From contig CAJNOI010000050.1 of NCBI GenBank assembly GCA_905250115.1, positions 186,706-250,705 of the forward strand: DNA of 64,000 nt, in the 5' to 3' direction. Made by a program: the position numbers and the translations under genes. This DNA comes from Adineta steineri. Lineage: Eukaryota; Rotifera; Eurotatoria; Adinetida; Adinetidae. The notes below the pieces were generated by a model. That model was not told the origin of the DNA. It saw only the letters and a list, made by a program, of their open reading frames with translations, and did not search any database. This document shows, in pieces, positions 13,403 to 26,526 of this stretch (position 1 is the stretch's first letter; every line of letters begins with the position of its first letter).

Positions 13403-16400
13403 TTACATTTGTTTTTCTGAAGAATAAGCTGAAGCAAGTGGGGTTGTATTGACGGAATGTTGGCGAGTCGGTCGATTTTGTTGAGCTGATAATAATTTAT
13501 TCGAATTTGATGAAGTTGTTGTTGTATTTGTACGTGCAGAGTTTTGAACATTACCCGCTGACACTGATGATCGAAGTGGAAGAGTGCTTGTTGGCATTGT
13601 TGAACTAAATTGAAAATATTTTGGATCGATTCTTGAACTAACTGGTGGATTCATTGAACTAAAATAAATATCAACATAAAAAAACTGCGACTAAAAGATT
13701 AAGACAAAGTCATACTTCTGCTCATTATTATCTTTCAGATCACCATTACTTGCTGAATGATGTCTTACACTGCCTGATGTTGACGTATTCAATGTTGATG
13801 ATATAGGCATTTGATGATTTGTTGTTGAACTATTCCATGTTGTTCCCTATTTTAATATTCATAGAATTTTAAATTAAGTTCAATCTTATTTTCTTACTTG
13901 AGATTTATTCATTGGTTCATAATGTGTTTGTAAACTTGGAAATTGTGCAACATGTCTCATCGAATGTGGTTCACTATTGCTATGTGAATTTGACTGAAAA
14001 AAAAACAAATGTTTTTAAAAACAAAAAAATTCGAAATGAAATACCAAATATGATGTTGGACGAAAATGATTTGTTGATGCTGTTGAAGATGTATCTAATG
14101 TCATATTTCCATTTAATAAACGTGCTTGTTGTTGTTGTGATGGAATATTTTGATATTCAGTTAGTTTATGATTAAGATAATTAATAAGAGCTTCATTTTT
14201 TTTTAATAATTCTTTTGCTTCATTATGTTGTTCAGTTAATTTTTTATATGAATCATTTGTTTTCTCTAATTTATTCGATACATCAGTATTTTCTTTTTGT
14301 ATTGCTGCTAATTCACGTTCTTTTTCTTGTAATATACGTTCTTGTTTTGTTGCTATTTGATCTTTTGTTTTCATCTAAATTGAAATTTTTCGAAAATAAA
14401 AAGAATAATAAATCATTTTTTTTTGTTTTATTACTTTTTCTTCACTTTTGCTTAATTCTTGTTGTTTTTTTTGTAAATCACTTTGACATTTTTTTAAATC
14501 ACCACCAAATCGAATAATTATTTCATTTGCTTTAGCTAAATCTCGTTTAAGTTCGGACATTTTTTCCATTTTTAATTGAACTGTTTCTTCATATTTTTTC
14601 TAAATTAGATATAAATATAGATATTAATAACAAAAAGAATCGATAGACCAAGATAATATCTTTTAAATTATTAATATCGGTAAGATTATATGTAGTATTG
14701 TAGATGAATGAAATTATTAAAAGATTAATTTGTTTGTCACTGAATCCAAAAAAAGAATACTGAATGACAATGAAACTTATTCTATTTATAGAAAGGTAAA
14801 TCTTTCTTTTGCATGTAAACGATCCAAAGTCTTTTTTTACAAATTCATTGAAATAGAAAATTAATATAGTTTCTACAGATATTACCGAAGAATTATGTAT
14901 TATTCTATCGTTTCATATTGAAAAAAAGAAGGTTTAGAACGAGTAAATATGTCAATATTAACTAGAAGGTTATTCTAACTTTTTTGACAAATTATTATAA
15001 TTCACTAATTTCCCTCATTTTATCCATTGATTTCGCTCTTATCTTTATAGTATATTTGTCCTAGAAAATTTTGTCTTGAATACAAATAATCAGAATCACT
15101 AAAGTCAACCGATTGACATAAAACATTTGACAACAGTAATAAAAAAAAATATTACTAACTTAGCCTCAAGCGATAGTAACAGAAAAATAAGTTTATAAGA
15201 ACAAAATTTTTAATTAAAAAATAAAAATATTATAATCTATCTCATTAGAGTAACAATTTAACTTTATAAAATAAGAGTATTCTCTAAACTATATATAAGC
15301 ATTTATTTTGTTACTTAATATTTTACAAAAATAGTAAACATATTGTATACAACTCTACTTAATATGATATTTGATACTATTATGTTATAATTTTCTGGAA
15401 TAAAACTACGTCAATGATTTCTTTTACTCTTAGAATTATTATATTTCATGAAAGTATTTTGCGTCCTTAGGTATTTTATATCGAATGAGATCATCTCAAT
15501 TGTAAATCAAAAACGAAAACTTAAAATATTATTTAAAAAAAATTGTGAATTTACTTTTGAATCTTGTTCCATTGCAAGTCGATCATTGGTTTGTTGAATA
15601 AATTCTTGTTTACCTTTCACTTCTTGTTCAACAAGTGCAATTTTAGTTCTTAAATGATTAACTGTTTTTTCATATTGATGAATATCATTCTCAAGTGTTG
15701 TATTTGTTTTTCGATATTTTATTATTTCATCTTTAGCTTGTTGATGTTCATCAGTTAATGTTGTTAATTTTGAACTAAGTTCACTGATAGTTATTTCATT
15801 TCGATATTTTAAACTTGTTAATTCCTGTAAAAAACAAAAAGAAAATTTTTCTTATATCTTATATCTTATGTATTAAATACAAACTTTTGTTGTTTCTTCT
15901 AATTTAGATAAACGTTCTTGCATATCACGAACATTTCGTGCATGTGTTTGTTCAAGTTCACGACGATCATTCTCAATTTTTTGTTGTAAACTTGTACGTT
16001 CCTATTTAAAAAAAATAATGAATAACATATTAATTAAATCAAACAATCTGATATAAAAAGAATTTATTGGATTAATCTGTCTAATTCAATATTGTTACAG
16101 ATACATATCATATTTATTTGCTTATAGAAAATATCTCGATTATATCTTAGCAACGAGATAGTAATAAAAGAAAAGATTCTGCAATATTCATGATAAGAGT
16201 ATTAATAAAATTAGTAAAATACGTAATTCATTCAATAATATAATGAATGTCACTCATGCGATATGTTCCAAATCAATTCGCAGAATATAACTTACTCAAT
16301 CAGATAGTCACTGATATACATACTTGTAATGCTTTTTCTTTTTCTTCTGCTAATTCTTGCATATGTTTTCCAATAATACTACTATTATTTGAATCCCATT

Positions 16401-17368
16401 CCATTTTAAGTTTCTCAAAATTTGTATTTTTTTCTTTTAAATTCTACAAAATAAAATTTTTATTATTCAAAAACAGAAGAAAAAACAATTTCATTCTTAC
16501 CGATTGTGTTGATTCAAGTTCTCGTTTTAATTTTTCATATTCATTATACAATTGATTATAATCCGTCTATATGAAAGAAAATTTCGATAGTTAACAGAAA
16601 AGAACAAATTAATTTTTATACCTTTTTTAATTGTAAACATCGAGCAAGATAACTTCGAATTTCATAATCATTTGCCGATGTAAACATAAGAGATAAATGT
16701 GTAAGATGTTTGAATGAACTAATTTCAACAACACGTAGATATACTTGTCCATTTGTTAATTGTGGTTCACCACTAACAAGTTGTAATTGATAACGAGAAC
16801 CACTTTAATAAATGAAAAAAACAATAATTTATTAACTTTGTTTTTCTCTCTCGTCTTACTTTCCAGGAGTTATATCGATATGTTGATCACGTATACATAA
16901 TTTTAAATAACCAATAACATGTTCGGGAAAAGTATTAAAATCAACAACTATTTTTTCTTCTTGTTTTAAACTAAAATTAATTATGAATAAAATATAAATA
17001 CAAAAAAAAGATAATTTCTATTACTTTTTAAAATCTTCAGCATTGATATGAAGTTCATAAAGAAAAAATGGATCATCATCATCAGTTAATTTTATAACTA
17101 ATTCCTATATGAAATAAATTCTTATAATGAAATATTCTTCTAATTTTTTTGGAAATACAAACTGTTTGAAGTGAACTACCAGTTTGAAATTCAACAGTAA
17201 CATGAATGTTTCGACATCTAAACAAAATTCTTAGTTTCTTTTTTTTGTGTTCTTATTGAAATAAATATTTTTTTACTTTTCTTCACTTTGAATATTCGAT
17301 ATTATTCTTAAATAGGTATTTTTACTAAATAATGGGGAATGATTTGATGATGACACAATTGTGTCCAT
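13403..17368 (-). CDS. SASS6: Spindle assembly abnormal protein 6 (centriole cartwheel)
   Basis: Fourteen exons: 17368-17277, 17217-17163, 17104-17025, 16970-16860, 16802-16622, 16566-16501, 16443-16324, 16001-15885, 15824-15555, 14599-14435, 14374-14045, 13993-13898, 13846-13716, 13658-13403; 689 residues (human about 657). Residues 1-170 form the globular head, with family-like strands (FFLYELHINAEDFK, then VVDFNTFPEHVIGYLKLC). About 175-530 is a long coiled coil rich in E/K/Q, including NEALINYLNHKLTEYQ, a conserved late coiled-coil motif of SAS-6. The rest is a Ser/Thr/Asn-rich disordered tail. SAS-6 dimers self-assemble through the heads into the nine-fold cartwheel that templates centrioles. 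Two larger introns (15554-14600 and 16323-16002) contain nothing I recognise. Confidence 0.9.
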
Positions 17369-18291
17369 AACCACAAATTAAAAGAAATAACAATAGAAGA
17401 ATAAGTATGTATACAACAAGAATATTTGAAAATATATTTCTATTTGATGAATTTTATTAACCAATAATATCCTAAGCGACGCTTAACAACCAGTGACATC
17501 GTTTTAAAGCAATATTTCGACTACGTATTACCTATGGTTGCATTGTGTTATATATTGAAGTGTCAAAAATATTCAAAAAATGAATAGAATTCTATGACAT
17601 CATCAACGAATTCTTATCAAAATAATAGAAATGTTTGCACTTTTAATCGTTGCCATCGTTATTTCAAAAATAATACTCTAGTACTTTCGAATACATCCAG
17701 TTAACTTTTGATCGTATTATTGTTTTTCAAAATAAACAAAAACGAACTTTTGTAATACTTGTTTTCTGTAGACTCGATTGATTAATATATAGAGAGAAAA
17801 ATAAGCATACTGTCAAAACAAATGGATTCTTCTGTTATTCGATATTGTCTAAAAATAGAATAGTTTATATGTTTGAATGACAGAAAAGAGACATCAATGT
17901 TTGATCATATCAAGGATTTTTCTTATCAAATCAAGACCAAATGTTTGTTGCTGAAGACAAAAGACATTTATCGTTAGTAACTGCAGTTCTTAAAACTTAT
18001 CTCCTTGCTCACAATCTTTCATTCAGAATAGTCCTATATGGACTATACATGTTTATAGTATATAGATCATTAAGAAAAAGATCAAATTGTATTCTCTTTT
18101 TTAATGACTTATAAATAGATTTCATTTAAAGTAAAGGAGGACGTAGTATAAATAAGTCGAATAGTTTTAATATTGAAATTATTAATTACATAGAAGATCT
18201 TGAAAATAAAATTTATACTTTAATATCGCGCTTATTGTTTCAATCTTAATTTTCGTTCCATAATTTATTTATATACATTAGTTTTTTTCAT
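17369..18291. other. Divergent intergenic region
   Basis: 923 bp between the divergently transcribed SAS-6 (-) and the unrecognised gene at 18292 (+); it must hold both promoters. No TATA or other clear element seen. Confidence 0.5.
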
Positions 18292-19537
18292 ATGTCCTCT
18301 TGTCAATGTTGTTTAACATCACACCCGTTACGTCTTATTGAACGTCTTAATTCATCAATTCAAATAATTAAATTAATACGTAGAAATTGTTCAATATTTG
18401 AAGCAATTCTTTTAAATGAATATGAACAATTAGAAAGAATATCAGTAAATTTCAATAGATATCTCATACATTATAATACAATTTCTAATCAAATATTTTT
18501 CATTTTATCTCAATTTATGAAACAATTAAATAATCGTTTAGAAAATTTAACAAAAATTCTATACGAACTTGAATGTTTAACAAAAAATTGTACAATTTGG
18601 TTAAAAAATAATTCGATAAAATCACTTCGTTCTCAATTAAAATCTTACGGAAAACAATTAGATCTATTTATTCATTTAAATAAACAATATTCATATAAAA
18701 CTAATTCACCAAAAAAATTTTCAATATTTCAAATAAATTATCAACAACAATGTTTACAAATGGATTTGATTGAACGTGATTATTTAAAATTATTTCTTAC
18801 AAGTATTCAATTATTTCTATTAATTATTTCAAATGAAACTAACAGAAATACTTTTCCAACAATAAATATCGATCAAGATATTAAACAATGGACAGAAGAT
18901 AATAAATTTCATATTACATGGTTACCTAATGAACATCAACAAATCCAACAATCCTCGTCAGATATTGAAATTAAAGCAATAGAAAATGATGATAATCAAG
19001 CAGAATATGCATATGAATCAAATCTAAGTTGGTCATTTACATTACCAAAAAAAGAAGATGATTCATCAGTGAGTTAAGGGAAATTCAATTGTAGATTTTT
19101 CCGAAATAAACAATGTACTTATCTCATTTTCTAATGTAATCGACTCTTTTATTGATTAATGAAAAACAAAATTCTTCATCTCTGTTGATATGCGCTTCAA
19201 CACATAACATAACAGCTATCACTGTTAATGTCGAAGAGAGAATATGGTACATATATATTATATAAATATCTGTTTCTAAGTGGTGATATGACCGACATTA
19301 GAAAATCACTTATCTATCTGTCAGACAATAAAAATAATTGTTATTACTAAAAATAGAAGTTATGACAATCGTAATTTATTTCAGATTGCATCTCGTCTTC
19401 ATCAATCAATTGAAAATTCTAAACCATGCCAATCAACTGTTAATATTATAAAGTCTCGACCAATAAATCGTGTTCGATTAGCAATTGAAGCAATAGAACA
19501 AAATATTAAACATTTTCCGCGAGAGAGAAAGTCATGA
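18292..19537 (+). CDS. Unrecognised helical protein, two exons
   Basis: Exon 1 18292-19068 ends at a strong GTGAGT donor; exon 2 19385-19537 follows a TTTATTTCAG acceptor, phase 0, giving 309 residues. I do not recognise the family. The N-terminus has a small Cys cluster (CQCC) followed by HPLRLIERLNSSIQIIKLI. The body is rich in Leu, Ile, Asn and Gln and reads as several long amphipathic helices, with a hydrophobic stretch near residue 180 (FLTSIQLFLLII). The C-terminus is basic (RVRLAIEAIEQNIKHFPRERKS). Without the intron the frame would end just after exon 1, so the donor choice matters. It sits divergent to SAS-6. It is likely a real gene because codon use and splice signals match its neighbours. 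Confidence 0.6.
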
Positions 19538-20300
19538 ATGTTTTATTAGTTGTATAAAAAAAAATCGATCTTTCCGTTTTTTTTTCTTCTTTCTGTTTTT
19601 TCTCTTCCTCTCTCAATCAACATCGCTTGCTCTTCCATCATCACCATCATTTTTTCTCTGGACACAAACAAACAAAAACAAAAGAAAAAGAAAAAGAACT
19701 TTCGACGCATCCACACACACAAATCGGTCAACTGAACAAACAAAAAATCAGAAGATAGACAAAAACAGACATATAGTTTTTTTTTGTGTTGACAAAAGAA
19801 AAGAAACATTTAAGATGAATATTTTCGAAAAGAAAGAAAAAAAAAGCACACACCGGGAGACTACAAAGTTTTGTTTTCTTGTGTGCGAGTCCAAAAAAAA
19901 AAAGGGTTGAGCGGTTAAATCCAAAAAGACAAAGACAAAAACTTTTATCTCCGGAAGACAAAAACGAAAAAAGAAAAACAAAGCAAAAGAAATCAAGAGC
20001 ACCAAACACACACACATAGAGAGACACATACAGAGTGGGATGAGAACAAAAAAGAAACTTTTTTTTGGTTTTTTTTAAATCGTTACAAAAAAGTAGACGA
20101 TACGCGAGAGAAAGAGTGGAACAAACACACACACAAAACGTTTTCTTTTAATATTTTTTTTTGTGATAAATTTTTCTTGTTTTTTTTTATTTTTGGTTTT
20201 GTTGTTGGGTTCATTTCAAGAGAATAGGAACTACAAATAAATAAGCAACGAAAGACGAACAACTCGAGAAGTTAGAAATCATATGTTTTTTGTTTTGTAT
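19538..20300. other. Convergent 3' region
   Basis: Between the 18292 gene (+) and LARP4 (-), both 3' ends. Very rich in A-runs on the + strand (T-runs in LARP4 sense), consistent with 3' UTRs. Long open frames here are low-complexity Phe/Leu/Ser translations and are not genes. Confidence 0.6.
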
Positions 20301-23300
20301 TTATTCGGCATAGTGAACCTGTGGTTCAACATTGCCTGCGCTGCCGGTGAAACGATGCACCGTTTGATTACTATTGTGATAGTTACCACCTCCTCCACGT
20401 GATCGATCAAAAAATCTTCCATTACCACGATTACCACTGCCACGTGATTGATAAGCTGGTGGACCATTTGGACCAGCATTATTATTTACTGAACGACGAC
20501 CTCCTCCACGACCGCCGCCACCGCCACCACGATTTAAGCTATTACTTGAACCAGAACGACGTTCATTAGAATAGCGATAGTTTCCTCCTCCACGACCGCC
20601 ACCACCACCACGACCACGTGAATTATTATACTGTTGATGTGATGGTGATGATGAATGTTGTTGTTGAGGATGATCTGATGCTGAACTATTACGACGAACA
20701 GGATTTGATTCATTTATTGTTGATGATTGAGACGTAGGTGCAGGTGGTTCAGTTTGATTTGAAGGAGATAGATCAGATGCTGACGATGATGATAATGGAC
20801 CATTCGTTTCTGGATTAACGGAAACAGAATCAGTTTTAGGATTATTATTTATGGGTGATTGACCACGAGGTGATGATAAATCATTTGTTTCATTAGTTGG
20901 AGATTTTGTTGAGTCTGTTTGTTGTTGTTGAGGAATTTGTTTCACTTTAAGCATATCAGCATAAGTACGAGGACCATTATTATCAATAGATTGTTGTTGT
21001 TGCTGTTGTTGTTGAGCTCTAATAAAATCAAAAATATTTAAATATGTAATTAAAATTATGTAAATTTCATTTACTTTTGATTTGAATTTGGTGATTGTGG
21101 TGATGATGATGATGTTTGATTGTAATAAGTTGCTGAGGGTACTTTAGGAATTGTGACAGTTAAGGGTGTTGACGAATTTGAATTCATTCGTGTTTGTTGC
21201 TGTTGTTGTTGTTGAGGTCGTCCTTGTTGTGATGAAGATGATGGACGATTGGAATTTTGGTTTGATCGATTATCACCTGACATTAATGGACGGATTGATG
21301 TTTGTTGTGGATTCAGTTTTTTATTTGATTGTTGTTGTTGATTATCATTATTGGAAGGATGCTGTTGTTGTTGTTGTTGATCGCGATTAATTGAAGGTGG
21401 TTTTCGTTGTTCTAGTGGCTGATAATTTAATTTGGAATTTTCAATTGATGTTGACTAAAATGAAAATTATTTAATTCAATTTTTTTTCAGTTAAATAAAG
21501 ATAATATCTTACAGAAGGATAAGAAGATTGAACTGGAAATTTGCCTAAATTTTGTGATTCATTTGTTTGTTCTTGGGATAAATTAGTATCAGATGATCCT
21601 TGTTGTTGGACATGACTGTTCGCATTATTATATAAACTAAAAGAAATAGAAAATAGAAATATATGTATATTAATTTCATTTTCCATACACATCATTTGTT
21701 GACTGATGATGATGATAGTGATCAATATTATCATTAATTGATGTATCAATTGTATTTGGAGGATATGTTTGAACATGTTGTAATGATGTATTTGATACTG
21801 CTTGTACTATCGGTTCATTAGTACGATTAATTACTGCTTCGGCACGAGGAACTGGTGAACTACTACCTTCGGAACTAAATATACAAAAAAAGATATTTAT
21901 AATGAATTAAATATAAAACTATACTACGAACTGTGGAGTACTGTGTTGACAATAGTCGAGCAATTCATTTGAATGTTCATTATTCATTTGAAGTCCTTCA
22001 TGACGAGAATTACGAGCACTAGATGGTTTAGTTGAATTACTAAAAATACACAATCGATTCAATAAAATGAAAACAATTTCGAAATAATTTTACCGTGATT
22101 TAGATGTTATTGGATATTCACGTGGCATTCGAGTTTTTTGTTTACTCGCACCATTATACGCCTGAAAAAGAAAATATATATTTATATATATATTTATATC
22201 ATATGTATACATATATATATGTAATTGAAAGAAAACATATGAATCTACTCTTGACGAGCGTAAGGGAAACAAAAATAAAAATGAAGCTTCATGCTATTTT
22301 TATCAATGATTTTTTTCTTAAATTTGACCATATGTTAATTTATACTAGAACTTTAAATATAAAAACAAAAAAGAGATCCTCGTGCTGAATAATAAGTATG
22401 TATATATTTCATGCAAATACATAGTGACAAAAAAAAGAAAGGTAAGAGGATCTCTTTTATACGACTTTAATTATTGAATTAAAATTGTTTTTTTTTCGCT
22501 CAAGAACTACATCGGGCTTAACAAAAACGTGGTCGGGTGTGCACGCACATCAAAACATCCACAAGAGAAACAAAATAATAATAATGATAATAATAATAAT
22601 AATAAAATTTTTTCGTACTCTGATTAAAGAATTGAGAGGTACAATCTATAAAAAAAGATCAGTCTCTTCTTTATCTTGATCTCATGTATTTCGATTTTAT
22701 ATTCAATATGCATTAAATAAACATACCATTGTTGGATATTGTTCTGTAGCTGGATAAGGAGATGACATATACCATAAATTTCCTGCTTGAAATACAGGAT
22801 GCTAAAATAAGTATAGTTTTATATTTTAAATGAAAATATTTCTTTTTTCTTACATTTGCAGCAATAAATTGTGGTTGTTGATGAATTGATGTTGGATACG
22901 AAGTCATATTGGCTTGTTGAGCACTTGTAGCAAATGAAAGTGTTGGTTGTGTTGTTTGAACAGTTTGTGGATGTGCTGTAGTCCATGTAGTACGATCAAA
23001 TGGTGTATTAGGACCATAATTTTGATAACTCATACGTAAATGTTGTAAAGCTTGTGCATGTTCTAATGAAGACGGATGTTGTGTTTGATTAGCTGTTGAA
23101 AATTGAGCAGCAACATGTTGTGGTGGAGGTGGAGCAACAGATGGATGCATTGGATGACGATAATTATTTGTTTGTTGTTGAATATTTCCTAAAATTGATG
23201 TTTGATTTGGATGAGTACTTGTTGTTGGTTGCATATAAACAGGAGCATGTTGTTGTTGAGATGGTGGAGGCATTTGTTGTTGATTAAACTGTTGCTGTTG

Positions 23301-26300
23301 TGGATGAGATGAGTACTGAGGTGGTGGAGGTGGTTGTACTTGTTGCTGTTGTTGTTGTTGTGGAACAAATGCTGAATTTTGATATGTTTGAATAGGTTGT
23401 TGTTGTTGCTGTTGTGGTGGTGGTGGAGGACTTGTTGCTCCACTATTATTTGTTGATACCGGTGGTGACACAGGCGTGGATGGATTTGTACTAGGTACAG
23501 ATGATGGTTTTTGCCATAGACGTGCTTTCATTCGAGCCTTAAAAATTTCAAATATTTATTTTTCTTTAAACTTAAACAAAAAGATTTTTACCAAAACTTT
23601 ATGGCCACGTATTGAAACATTTTCTCGTGTTAAATATAAAAATGCATTTTGTGCATCATCTTCACTATTAAATGTAATATACCAACAATCTGATGTACCT
23701 GATTCCAAAGCTCTTTCACAAGCTAAGGCCGGTGCAGGACAATGTTCATTTAAAAATAATTCCGTTACTTCATTTTCAGTTGCATCTAATGGTACATCAC
23801 GTAAAATAATAATACAACGTTTACCAGTTGGACGATATTTTTTCTCATCAGCTGAACGAACTTTTTTTTCTTCAGCATCAACTTCAACAGATGGTAATTC
23901 TATAAATATAATTCATATATATTATTAAATTCATTATTATTATTATTATTAAAGAATACCTTTAAGAACATCAACAATTAATTGTAAATCACGTGTAAAA
24001 CGTTTAACAAGTTTAAAATTTGCAATTATAGTTATTGGTACATAATCATCTGCATCCATTTGTGATTTTAAATATATATCGTTTACCATATTTTCTCTAG
24101 AAAAATAATATTCAAGTTGTTTTCTTAAATGTTGTCGTAATTGTTCTGGTGTCAGTTGTGAGTGTTGAGCTTGTTCTTCGTCTAAGTGATTTTTAAGAAA
24201 AAAACAAACAAATAAATATATTTTATTAAATTATGAAAAATATTTTTTGAAAAACCTGATTGTTGATTAGCAACGCGTCTTCGTTCATAGATCATCTTTA
24301 TAGTTGTTATTTCTTTATATGCACACAGAAGAAAAAAAACTTGCGTCAAGTGAAGGAAGACATGGTACCAACGCTATCTCTCTCTCTCTCTCTTTCTCTT
24401 TCAGTGATGTTCTCTTTCGATTGTTATATACATACGTATATACGCACGAGAGAGGAAAAGAAGAACGACGAAGCAAAACAATTCGATATGTGTGTGTGTG
24501 TGTGTATATGCGTGTGTATGTATGTGCACGTAGCTTGCAATTCAAACCAGACGGTGTATATGTTCTGTTCTTCTCTCTCATTCTCGTCCGCGCGAACACA
24601 AACCGACGACGGTTATCCGCTATGTATAAACCGTTCATCATTTTGGCTCCCGTTCAACAACAATTAAAGGCTTTCTTTTTTTTCTCTCTCTCTCCTTTTT
24701 TTTTGTATTGAACTAAAGTGATAACGAAGAAGAGTATGCTGACAGGCTCATTGCATATACACACGCTTTAATATATGAAGAGTGATGATCGATGGCCTCT
24801 GTCGTTAAGATTGCATCATCTAGATTTTTTTCCTATATTATTAGTTTAGTTGTACCTGGCATTGTCTGATGTATATGTGGTTGAGGATGATGAAGATGAT
24901 TTGGATTTAAAAGTGGTGTTTGTTGATGATCAATTGTATCGAGCATGGCCGCATGTTCATGTACGGCAAAGTTCGATTCTGTTTGTTGTTGTTGTTGTTG
25001 TTGAAGAGTGTCGATTGACGATGGATCGACTAGAAGAATAATAAAGATGAAAATAAGATAGTTAGATGAATATACACATCATAAATGCATTGAATGAAAG
25101 ACAGACAGAGAGAGAGAGAGAGAGAATAAGTATGTATATGTGTGGTTCAAAGCAAATAGTGTGTATATGTGTTGGCAATCAGGAGGAGAAGAAGCTACAT
25201 ATTCTCGCGCACTCGTGTGTGGAGAACGCGGGAGAGAGAGAGAGATTGAGAAATGAGTAGCGGGACACATAACCGAGAAAAAGAAGCATGGTAAAGAAGA
25301 AAAAGTAACTGAATTACTGCTCCCTTTTTCTTTTATCCTCTTTCGCAATGTTTCCACACATACACACAGATGTGTATACTATCTCTTACCCTCATAATAG
25401 AAACCTGAATCATCAATAGATACATATATAAATAAATGAAATGAAATAAAATAGAGAATATTGAAATTTACCTGGATACATATGAGATTGATGTTGTCGA
25501 AGATAAGATCCTGTTCCATTATCAATATACTCTCCATATAAATCATCTATATTTGTAATAATAAGAATTGTACAGTTTTTTTTTAAAATAAGAATTCAAA
25601 TGAAACATACCACTGGGCACTGTCGGTCCGGCTAGTACTGTTCCGGTGTTGTAATCGCTCGCCGAAAAATGTTGAGCATTAGGATTGAGATTTTTGACGA
25701 CACTACTGCCGACATTTACCTTGAATAAAAAAAATTATGTAAAACAAACAAATATTTTGCTATTGCCTTCGTCTCTTTTCCTTTTTCTTCTTCGTCTTTT
25801 TTCTGCTCCATCGTTTCTGTCTATTTTCTTGTTCTTTTTTTTTTGCTTGTCTGCTGTCTTACCATCCATCCTCTATTCTAACTATACTCTTATTCGAAGG
25901 ACAAGAGCTTTGTCTTGTCGTTTTCTTCGTCTTCTCACATGATGATTATATGGATGGGAGACAACAGTCTCTTCTTGATCAACTAGAAACAATGGTGGGA
26001 GATAGATATCGTCGCTGCTAACAAGGTCAGATTGGCCATAACTCTCATCAGCATCACCAATAATATTGGCATTTTGTACACAAAATACAATTTCCTTGGT
26101 GTTTAAGTCTGATGTAACATATATATTGTAACCATATAAATGAACTTCAAGTATTTCATTATCCATGGTTAATATAAATTTATAATATAATGCCTATATA
26201 GTTAGTGACGAGAAAGAGAGGAGGGTTCTTCTATACAAGTATCAATGATACTTAGAATAATCATTCGTTGTCAACGTTTTTCATGATAATACTGGCACCA

Positions 26301-26526
26301 TCAACATCAATAAACGTATTGTGTTGACAAAACAAAATCCCTATACGTATCCAAAATAGAGAACACAAAAAAAAATGAGACACTACATGTGTTTATACGT
26401 AGATAGGCGAACGAAACAAAAAAAAACTTATCTCAAGCTTTTTGTTTTACGTCAATCTAACGACAGCAGGGAAAAAAACCGAAGAAGAAAAAGAATACAA
26501 TTTTTACTTACTGTTGCTTGCGTCAT
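20301..26526 (-). CDS. LARP4: La-related protein 4 (PAM2, La, RRM, RGG)
   Basis: Exons 26526-26512, 25719-25611, 25546-25472, 25029-24856, (24312-24256, uncertain), 24181-23960, 23899-23592, 23537-22854, 22801-22727, 22161-22094, 22039-21932, 21874-21689, 21636-21513, 21454-21075, 21018-20301; about 1100 residues. LARP4 proteins bind poly(A) and PABP and stabilise mRNA in the cytoplasm. Seen: PAM2-like LNPNAQHF near residue 17; the La domain ([14 protein letters not shown] ... [12 protein letters not shown]); an RRM-like fold ([10 protein letters not shown] ... [17 protein letters not shown]) followed by ILARMKARL; then long Gln/Pro/Ser-rich regions; YADMLK; and a C-terminal run of RGG/GGR repeats before HYAE stop. 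The PAM2 has Phe where vertebrate LARP4 has Trp. Exon 24312-24256 is phase-neutral and may be spurious. An alternative first exon is listed separately. Confidence 0.88.
24376..24531. repeat. CT and GT microsatellites in a LARP4 intron
   Basis: A CT run at about 24376-24392 and a GT run at about 24489-24505 followed by degenerate GT/AT steps. Reading frames through these give Ser/Leu or Val/Cys repeats and are not coding. Confidence 0.85.
25101..25125. repeat. GA microsatellite
   Basis: ACAG units leading into about nine GA steps, inside a LARP4 intron. Confidence 0.85.
25939..26166 (-). CDS. Possible alternative first exon of LARP4
   Basis: ATG at 26166 opens 76 codons of ordinary composition (begins [17 protein letters not shown]) and ends at a GTGAGA donor after 25939 in phase 0. 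LARP4 exon 2 (from 25719) also begins in phase 0, so the two join in frame, giving a longer N-terminus before the PAM2 motif. The exon lies in LARP4 intron 1. It could instead be a chance ORF or a fragment of another gene; the product resembles nothing I know. Confidence 0.4.

Noticed and set aside
19546-20132. Several Phe/Leu-rich ORFs
   Set aside because: Translations of A/T-rich 3' UTR sequence between convergent genes; composition is not protein-like.
23096-23443. Plus- and minus-strand ORFs over the LARP4 Gln-rich exon
   Set aside because: Alternative frames of CAA/CAG repeats give His/Asn or Val runs; the LARP4 frame is continuous and phase-consistent.
24260-24711. Overlapping 108-135 residue ORFs on both strands
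   Set aside because: They run through CT and GT microsatellites inside a LARP4 intron and give Ser/Leu/Val/Cys low-complexity products without family features.
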